Positions 7,138 through 11,227 of a stretch of DNA of 11,227 nt are shown piece by piece. The notes beneath the pieces are model-generated. The model ran no database searches. It saw only the letters and a program-made list of their open reading frames with translations, and had not been told where the DNA came from. Numbering within the stretch: the stretch's first letter is position 1; every line of letters begins with the position of its first letter. The translations under genes and the position numbers were made by a program. This DNA comes from CAYVSF01 sp046482855 (GTDB lineage: Bacteria; Bacteroidota; Bacteroidia; Bacteroidales; UBA12077), in contig JAWOEH010000184.1 of assembly GCA_046482855.1 (NCBI GenBank), forward strand, positions 1-11,227. Reading direction: 5' to 3'.

Positions 7138-7321
7138 GATGTATTCGGTTTAAAAAATACCTAAGTGTCTGAAAATATTTAGGTTTCTACTGCTAAGGTA
7201 AGGGATCTTGGGGCTCATTATTCGCTGAGTCCGGATTTTTTTCCAGGGCAGGGGGTGAGCTTAGGTGAGCTGCCGCAAGAGCTAGTGCAGCGCACAATGG
7301 GAAGTGGTGGATATTTCCCTG
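7138..7321. other. Leader region between the CGGC gene and the repeat array
   Basis: No gene is seen. It should contain the promoter for the CGGC-radical SAM pair, but no full TAnnTTTG box stands out. A short direct repeat GGTGAGCT occurs at 7254-7261 and 7264-7271, and an imperfect GGCTCA/TGAGTCC hairpin followed by seven T lies at 7212-7242 on the + strand. Confidence 0.4.
7159..7184. repeat. Inverted repeat upstream of the CGGC gene
   Basis: ACCTAA (7159-7164) and TTAGGT (7179-7184) form a 6-base inverted repeat with a 14-base spacer. On the - strand it is followed by ATTTTTTA, so it looks like a weak terminator or leader hairpin about 20 bases before the CGGC start. An operator is an equal possibility. 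Confidence 0.3.
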
Positions 7322-7330
7322 CCTCTTCCC

Positions 7331-7570
7331 AAGAACACCTGATGGGTGTATCGCTGGGTGTATGGATTTACCATTTTTATTTTGATATCAGGGCTACGCC
7401 CCTTCTATTTATCTACGAAGATTATAGCGCTAACGCGCCATTTTTTTCTAATGGGTTATCCGAACCGATACCTCATTAATAAAAAGAGTGTTTTTTACTT
7501 TGAGCAACTTTGTGTTTCCTTGGTGAAACGTTGTGATACTGATATTTTATAAGGTTCATACCTTTTTACC
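7331..7570. repeat. Array unit 1 (240 bp, short type)
   Basis: Opens with AAGAACACCTGATGGGTGTA. The block after GCCCCTTCTATTT goes straight to ATCTACG, the short type. It has a unique CATTAATAAAAAGAG stretch and the TCAT loop variant in the AAGGT/ACCTT hairpin. The similarity may begin slightly earlier, at about 7322 (CCTCTTCCC). Confidence 0.88.
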
Positions 7571-7823
7571 AAGAACACCTATTGGGTATATAGTTGAGTG
7601 TATGGATTTGGCCTTTTTTATTTTGATATCAGGGCTACGCCCCTTCTATTTTTTATTCCTTTTATTTATCTACGAAGATTATAGCGCTAACGCGCCTTTT
7701 TTTTCTAATCGGTTATCCGAACCGATACCTCAAAAAAAGAGTGTTTTTTACTTTGAGCAACTTTGTGTTTCCTTGGTGAAACGTTGTGATACTGATATTT
7801 TATAAGGTTCACACCTTTTTTCC
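7571..7823. repeat. Array unit 2 (253 bp, long type)
   Basis: Opens with AAGAACACCTATTGGGTATA. It is the long type, with an extra pyrimidine-rich block before ATCTACG. It alone has ATCGGTT-ATCCG-AACCGAT (7708-7726), a perfect 7-bp stem; the other units have a G-G mismatch there. Confidence 0.88.
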
Positions 7824-8062
7824 GAGAACACCAATTGGGTATATAGCAGGGTGTATGGATTTGGTATTTTTTTATTTTGATATCAGGGTTACGCCCCTTC
7901 TATTTATCTACGAAGATTATAGCGCTAACGCGCCATTTTTTCTAATGGGTTATCCGAACCGATACCTCATAAAAAAAGAGTGTTTTTAACTTTGAGCAGC
8001 TTTGTGTTTCCTAGGTGAAACGTTGTGATACTGACATTTTATAAGGTTCACACCTTTTTCCC
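7824..8062. repeat. Array unit 3 (239 bp, short type)
   Basis: Opens with GAGAACACCAATTGGG. It is the short type. It carries GGGTTACGCC instead of GGGCTACGCC, which weakens that hairpin, and CTAGGT as the loop of the otherwise unchanged GTTTC/GAAAC stem. Confidence 0.88.
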
Positions 8063-8315
8063 GCGAACACCTATTGGGTATAGCCGGGTGTATGGATTTA
8101 CCATTTTTATTTTGATATCAGGGCTACGCCCCTTCTATTTTCTATTCCATTTAATTATCTACGAAGATTATAGCGCTAACGCGCCATTTTTTTCTAATGG
8201 GTTATCCGAACCGATACCTCATAAAAAAAGAGTGTTTTTTTCCTTTGAGCAACTTTGTGTTTCCTTGGTGAAACGTTGTGATACTGGTATTTTATAAGGT
8301 TCACACCTTTTTCCC
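8063..8315. repeat. Array unit 4 (253 bp, long type)
   Basis: Opens with GCGAACACCTATTGGG. It is the long type, with TTCTATTCCATTTAATTATC before the conserved TACGAAG. Its ATTTACCATTTTTATTTTG segment matches unit 1, not its neighbours 3 and 5. Confidence 0.88.
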
Positions 8316-8462
8316 GCGAACACCTATTGGGTGTATAGCCGGGTTTATGGATTTGGCATTTTTATTTTGATATCAGGGCTACGCCCCTTCTATTTTCTAT
8401 TCCTTCTATTTATCTACGAAGATTATAGCGCTAACGCGCCATTTTTTCTAATGGGTTGTCCG
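8316..8462. repeat. Array unit 5 (partial, long type)
   Basis: Matches through TAACGCGCC and TCTAATGGGTT, then breaks: the normal GGGTTATCCGAACCGATACC becomes GGGTTGTCCG, an extra GAAGTGCG, then GAACCGTTA, after which similarity is lost. The CCTTCTATTT motif is duplicated inside it, which shows how the long type differs from the short type. Confidence 0.85.
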
Positions 8463-8820
8463 GAAGTGCGGAACCGTTATTTTGGTTAAGGGTGTTGTTT
8501 ATTCCGTCCACTCTTGTAAGATACAAAAAACTTCGTTAGTAATGGGGTGATATAGAGTAGGAAAAAGAGAAAAAGGAAGGGAATCAGGCTTGCCTTTTTC
8601 CTTGGAGAACGAATGGGTTGCTGTGGGTGCGAGTGCTAGAGTCGCTCAGGTTTATCGGTTTTTGGAAATTTTCCTGCATGTATTACTGTTGCAGGGTATG
8701 AGGCCATTCCTAGCCGATAGGGCGGAAGGTATTTCATTCTACAGTAACTTTACTGCAATGCGTATAGAAGCAACACTTTATTAGCGCCTAAGTCTTGTAG
8801 CACGTTGATTTCTATATTTA
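8463..8820. other. Gene-free gap between the array and higA
   Basis: No supported gene in 358 bases. A 64-codon + frame at 8590-8784 has no recognisable domain and no ribosome binding site. A purine-rich tract (about 8550-8580) can pair in part with CTTTTTCCT at 8594-8602. The stretch GCCTTTTTCCTTGGAGAACG near 8591-8610 faintly resembles the join between array units and may be an old, decayed copy. Confidence 0.4.
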
Positions 8821-9171
8821 TTATGCTAATAAAATTTCTGCTGGTATTTTTAATCCTTTGTATAATGATTTTATCATACTCAAAGACAAGCTTCTCTTTC
8901 TGTTTAGAATTTCACTTACTCTACTTTGACTACCAAGATATTGAACCATGTCAGCTTTTGTCATTCCCATTTGTTCCATACGAAATTTAATTGCATCAAT
9001 CGGGTCGGGTGGCGCAATGGGGTAATGTTTCATTTCATAAGATTCAACTAAGGTAACTAGCAGGTCTAATTCATCACCTTCCGGGGTATCTTTTTTCGCT
9101 CCCCATAATTTTTCAATTCTGCTAAGGGCAGCATTGTAATCTTGTTCTGTTTTAATAGGTCGAATATCCAT
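8821..9171 (-). CDS. higA: HigA-type antitoxin, XRE-family HTH
   Basis: A 116-residue antitoxin/repressor. Residues 1-55 form the helical N-terminal part typical of Bacteroidota HigA (ending EMKHYPI, then APPDPIDAI). Residues about 60-112 are a Cro/XRE helix-turn-helix with the recognition region QYLGSQSRVSEILNRKRSLS (77-96). The first ATG is at 9171, two bases after the TGA of the toxin frame; a TTG at 9177 would add two residues. HigA normally binds the HigB toxin and represses its own promoter. The frame is complete with no damage, in contrast to the toxin gene. It is probably translated from the same mRNA as higB. Confidence 0.9.
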   Translation of the reverse strand: MDIRPIKTEQDYNAALSRIEKLWGAKKDTPEGDELDLLVTLVESYEMKHYPIAPPDPIDAIKFRMEQMGMTKADMVQYLGSQSRVSEILNRKRSLSLSMIKSLYKGLKIPAEILLA

Positions 9172-9173
9172 AT

Positions 9174-9473
9174 TCAAATCGTTTTAGCATCAATTTTATC
9201 ATATTGTTTGTGAGTTCCGATAAACCTTATGAACATCGCCTGAAAATCATAATCAATCGCAACTACTAATCTGTAATCATTGCCTTTAATGTTGAAAACC
9301 ACTCTTCCGTTTCCGACAATGCTCGCATTTTTATATTGTTTTTATAGCTCATTTGCATTTTTCCATTCGGCTATTTTAACATCGTGATACCAAGCTCTTA
9401 AAGAGACTTCAGAATCGGCATATTCTGGTTCTTCAAAAAACTCTCGTAGCGTTCGAAATGCAATAATTCTCAT
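9174..9473 (-). pseudogene. higB: HigB-family mRNA interferase toxin, interrupted by a nonsense codon
   Basis: The frame from ATG 9473 to TGA 9174-9176 encodes 99 codons that match a Bacteroidota HigB toxin (PF09907 type). The N-terminal part reads MRIIAFRTLREFFEE, then SLRAWYHDVKIAEWKNANEL. The C-terminal part reads KQYKNASIVGNGRVVFNIKG, then DYRLVVAIDYDF and FIRFIGTHKQYDKIDA. Codon 44 is TAA (9342-9344), in frame and with no shift on either side, so one substitution (for example AAA to TAA) explains the break. A 43-residue product would lack the RNase core. The conserved Arg/His-rich C-terminal motifs show no further damage, which suggests a recent mutation, or a sequencing error. The antitoxin follows directly. 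Confidence 0.85.
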
Positions 9474-9477
9474 ATTA

Positions 9478-9485
9478 CAAATGTA
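9478..9485 (-). promoter_or_regulatory. Candidate -7 promoter box of higBA
   Basis: On the - strand this reads TACATTTG, a full match to the Bacteroidota -7 consensus TAnnTTTG, only 4 bases before the higB ATG. Transcription would start at or within a few bases of the ATG, implying a leaderless or nearly leaderless message. A clear -33 TTG is absent; the palindrome at 9504-9516 sits there instead. Confidence 0.45.
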
Positions 9486-9503
9486 CAAAAAACTATCCGT
9501 ATT

Positions 9504-9516
9504 TCCCATAATGGGA
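9504..9516. promoter_or_regulatory. Palindrome TCCCAT-A-ATGGGA, candidate HigA operator
   Basis: A perfect 6 + 1 + 6 palindrome begins 18 bases upstream of the higBA -7 box, so it covers the -33 region. HigA antitoxins are known to bind palindromes overlapping their own promoters; that this is the site is inferred from its position and symmetry. Confidence 0.4.
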
Positions 9517-9850
9517 TATTTTGTTTTGTCGTGTTGTTGGTTGGCACTGCACCAATTTGGTACAACCTGCAACTAACCGACATTCCCTTCCATAGTGTAC
9601 CCTCCATTCTGATACATCCATTCCGTAAAAAAACACTGAATTTGCTTCCATCCTATTGACTGTAATGCATGGATAGGTAGCCGTAATTGTCTGATGAAGG
9701 GAGGTTTGCCAGTGACAACACAAAAAGCAAAATTCGAACCGGTTTTAAGTGGGGAAATAATAAAATCTGCTGCTTACAACCTTTGAAGCATGTATTTCGT
9801 ATTGAAGTATATTCATATATGCATAGCAAATACAGATTAAAAATAAGAAC
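9517..9850. other. Gene-free gap between higBA and the lipoprotein gene
   Basis: No credible gene: the - frames here run antisense to the upstream regions and lack domain signals. GGTTG (9539-9543) and CAACC (9563-9567) form a possible stem around CACTGCACCAATTTGG. The divergent promoter for the lipoprotein gene must lie near 9780-9850, but only a weak TTTG...TATATTCA pair (9782-9815, spacing slightly too long) can be seen. Confidence 0.4.
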
Positions 9851-10540
9851 ATGAAAAAACAAGCATTTATTTTAACCATTATCAGCCTGATCTTTTTTAT
9901 TGGATTGATCGGATGTGAAAAGGATGAAGAGTTAAAAGAAGCAACCTTGCAGCTGAAATTTACTACATTAACATCCGAGACAAATCTTAAAAGTGTGGTG
10001 GCCAATAGTACGCAGTTTACAAGTGGCTATATTATTCTGGAACATCTGGAATTTCAAACCGAAACAGACACGGATTCAATTGAGATGGACTTCGAGATAG
10101 AAAGTTATATTACCGTTGATTATGCTACAGGTGACATAACTCCTGATTTATCCGCTATCGAGGTTGTTCCCGGTATTTATACCGAATTAGAGCTGGAATT
10201 TGAACTTTGGGATCAGACAGATCAGCCGTCAATTTACTTAGAAGGAACATGGACTGATGCAAATAGTACGAGCCATCCCATACTATTAAACATGCCTTTG
10301 GGGCAATCTTTTTCATTAGAAATGGAGGGCGAATTTACTATTCAGGAGAACAGTTCAATGACTGCCTATATCACAATCGATCCAAATGCATGGTTTTTGG
10401 GGGAAGCAGGGGAATTACTTCCTTCGGCCACTGTTAATGAGGAGGGTATAATTGTTATCAGTCCTGAACAGAATTCAACTATCTATGATATTATTAAGGA
10501 TGCAATAGATCGTACCAGCGAAATAGAGATAGAAATGTAA
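9851..10540 (+). CDS. Acidic lipoprotein of unknown function, predicted surface-exposed
   Basis: A 229-residue protein that I do not recognise. It has a clear lipoprotein signal: MKKQ, a hydrophobic stretch and the lipobox LIGC with Cys22. The residues that follow, CEKDEE, match the Bacteroidota lipoprotein export signal (K followed by two acidic residues close to the cysteine), which sends lipoproteins to the cell surface. The mature part is strongly acidic, low in Lys and Arg, without further cysteines, and has alternating hydrophobic strands (YIILEHLEFQT, IYTELELEFEL, FSLEMEGEFTI, SMTAYITIDP), suggesting a beta-sandwich. It resembles in style the DUF4382-like and other Bacteroidota surface lipoproteins, but the family is not assigned. 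The gene stands alone with its own terminator; its divergent neighbour is higBA. Confidence 0.8.
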   Translation: MKKQAFILTIISLIFFIGLIGCEKDEELKEATLQLKFTTLTSETNLKSVVANSTQFTSGYIILEHLEFQTETDTDSIEMDFEIESYITVDYATGDITPDLSAIEVVPGIYTELELEFELWDQTDQPSIYLEGTWTDANSTSHPILLNMPLGQSFSLEMEGEFTIQENSSMTAYITIDPNAWFLGEAGELLPSATVNEEGIIVISPEQNSTIYDIIKDAIDRTSEIEIEM

Positions 10541-10563
10541 TAGTGAGTTAAAATATTTCCTAA

Positions 10564-10610
10564 AAAGGCTGCCTCTCATTAACGGAAGGCAGCCTTTCAT
10601 TTTATTATAG
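10564..10610 (+). terminator. Intrinsic terminator of the lipoprotein gene
   Basis: AAAGGCTGCCT (10564-10574) and AGGCAGCCTTT (10587-10597) form a perfect 11-bp stem with a 12-base loop, followed by the T-rich CATTTTATTAT. It starts 24 bases after the lipoprotein stop codon. An A-run on the left arm means it could also work, less well, on the opposite strand. Confidence 0.88.
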
Positions 10611-10680
10611 GTTATATCATAATTGTACGGATCCCGCAGCACATCGGATTAGGTTATAGAAAATAATCTGTAATTTTATT

Positions 10681-10815
10681 ATGAGGGAAAAACGATGTTT
10701 TCCCAAAGAAGAAAAGCTTGCTATTATCGCAGAGGCAAGCGTGAAGGGTGTCAAGTCCCCCGTTAAAGAACATTTCTTCTTCCCGGCGTTTTTTGCAAGT
10801 AAGCTACTTGGTTAG
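10681..10815 (+). pseudogene. IS3-family transposase OrfA, N-terminal remnant
   Basis: A 44-codon frame from ATG 10681 to TAG 10813-10815. Residues 7-25 (FPKEEKLAIIAEASVKGVK) match the start of the helix-turn-helix of IS3-type OrfA proteins, which are usually about 90-120 residues. The following residues (KEHFFFPAFFASK) look like a degraded version of the expected HG-x-x-PATFYSWK segment. The frame then ends, and no OrfB/DDE transposase follows: the nicotinamidase gene begins only 35 bases later on the other strand. It is a scar of a deleted insertion sequence; terminal inverted repeats could not be identified. Confidence 0.6.
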
Positions 10816-10849
10816 GTAGGACTCATTTTGTTGAAAGCCCCGGTTCTAA

Positions 10850-11227
10850 TCAGCTAATTTGGCCGCCTTCTCTTTTTATGTGTTGCAGTGCCTTTGCTAT
10901 TGCTTCGTCATCCAACCCTTTGGTGGCATTCTCAAGCAAGGTGGTTTTAAAACCTTCCTTTAAACTGTCCAATACCGTAAAATAGACGCACACGTCGGCA
11001 GCCAGACCGCCAATGAATACATGGTCCACGCCTTTTCCGCGAAGGTAATCCGCCAGCGCTGTGGATTTTTCGTGGTTGTTGTCGTAAAAGCCGCTGTAGC
11101 TGTCTAGTTCTTTGTCGGTACCCTTACGAAAAATAGCTTCTACTCTTTTTGTGTTGAGGTTCGCATTGATTTCGGCGCCTGAACTCCCCTGCACACAGTG
11201 ATCCGGCCACAGGATTTGGGAGCTGCC
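10850..11227 (-). CDS. pncA: Nicotinamidase/pyrazinamidase, C-terminal part (partial)
   Basis: The frame is open to the window edge; 125 residues are visible and roughly 80 N-terminal residues, including the catalytic Asp and the DxH metal ligands, are missing. Visible signatures are LWPDHCVQGSSGAE (residues 6-19 of the visible part), where His10 is a metal ligand; FRKGTD with the catalytic Lys35; DSYSGFYDN (42-50); and GGLAADVCV, whose Cys80 is the nucleophile. The enzyme hydrolyses nicotinamide to nicotinate and ammonia in NAD+ salvage, in the cytoplasm. The C-terminus ends soon after KREGGQIS, a normal place for the family. A GTG occurs internally at 11194 but is only the Val of HCVQG, not the start. 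Confidence 0.93.
   Translation of the reverse strand, partial: GSSQILWPDHCVQGSSGAEINANLNTKRVEAIFRKGTDKELDSYSGFYDNNHEKSTALADYLRGKGVDHVFIGGLAADVCVYFTVLDSLKEGFKTTLLENATKGLDDEAIAKALQHIKREGGQIS

Larger units (their letters stand above)
7322..8462. repeat. Tandem array of five 239-253 bp units (last one partial)
   Basis: Four full units and one truncated unit lie head to tail. The best conserved block runs from TTTGATATCAGGGCTACGCC through TCTACGAAGATTATAGCGC to TAACGCGCC. Each unit carries several short inverted repeats separated by AT-rich DNA: GGGC-tac-GCCC, GCGC-taac-GCGC, GGTT-atccg-AACC, GTTTC-cttggt-GAAAC and AAGGT-tcac-ACCTT, the last followed by a T-run. Units differ by scattered substitutions and by T-run and block indels. 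All + frames through the array (for example 7533-7805 and 8025-8297) are recycled pieces of one peptide, and the indels move it between frames. The unit is therefore noncoding, possibly a structured RNA, a REP/BIME-like element or a satellite-like repeat. No associated enzyme is visible. Confidence 0.92.

Noticed and set aside
7255..8297. Several + strand reading frames of 64-90 codons inside the repeat array with similar peptides
   Set aside because: They are fragments of the repeat. T-run and block indels shift the same DNA between frames from unit to unit, and unit lengths (240, 253, 239) do not keep a frame, so coding selection is unlikely.
7322..8462. CRISPR array or integron attC cassette array
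   Set aside because: Units of about 240 bp repeat almost in full with no unique spacers, and no cas genes, integrase or cassette genes are present; paired attC core sites could not be recognised.
7331..8462. Diversity-generating retroelement template/variable repeats
   Set aside because: No reverse transcriptase, no target gene, and differences between copies are not concentrated at adenines.
8590..8784. A 64-codon + frame between the array and higA
   Set aside because: No recognisable family and no start signal; composition is like the surrounding intergenic DNA.
9342..9572. A 76-residue - strand protein covering the start of higB
   Set aside because: Its first 33 codons are upstream noncoding sequence including the promoter and palindrome; the real start is the ATG at 9473 and the frame ends at the nonsense codon of the toxin.

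Overview
The window looks like chromosomal DNA from a member of the Bacteroidota, probably a marine or anaerobic Marinilabiliales-type organism. This rests on short AT-rich leaders with little Shine-Dalgarno signal, TAnnTTTG-type promoter boxes, a lipoprotein with a Bacteroidota surface-export signal just after its cysteine, and the style of the HigBA, CGGC-domain and MCE genes. The lineage is inferred from gene style, not from a marker gene.

Layout. (1) Positions 1-1175, + strand: the 3' end of a Mrp-type multisubunit Na+/H+ antiporter operon (end of mnhD, then mnhE, mnhF, mnhG). (2) Positions 1172-5308, - strand: an MCE/Mla-type lipid ABC transporter operon, transcribed mlaD, auxiliary lipoprotein, STAS-fused mlaE, mlaF, followed by a PsiE-family membrane protein gene. 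That last gene converges on mnhG so tightly that the two stop codons share one CTAG. (3) Positions 5309-5754: a gene-free gap with two hairpins and the likely mlaD promoter. (4) Positions 5755-7137, - strand: a two-gene unit of a CGGC-domain cysteine-rich protein and a radical SAM protein. (5) Positions 7322-8462: a tandem array of four full and one partial copy of a 239-253 bp unit rich in small hairpins and apparently noncoding. (6) Positions 8821-9473, - strand: a HigBA toxin-antitoxin locus whose toxin carries a single in-frame nonsense codon while the antitoxin is intact. (7) Positions 9851-10540, + strand: an acidic, probably surface-exposed lipoprotein of unknown function with a strong terminator. 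(8) Positions 10681-10815: a short remnant of an IS3-family transposase OrfA. (9) Positions 10850-11227, - strand: the C-terminal part of nicotinamidase PncA, cut by the window edge.

The left half is ordinary envelope physiology: cation/proton exchange and lipid trafficking between the membranes. The right half from about 7.1 kb is accessory-like, with a repeat array, a decayed toxin-antitoxin system, an IS scar and an orphan lipoprotein. The most unusual items are the hairpin-rich array, the toxin-only nonsense mutation, and a palindrome at the expected operator position upstream of higB.
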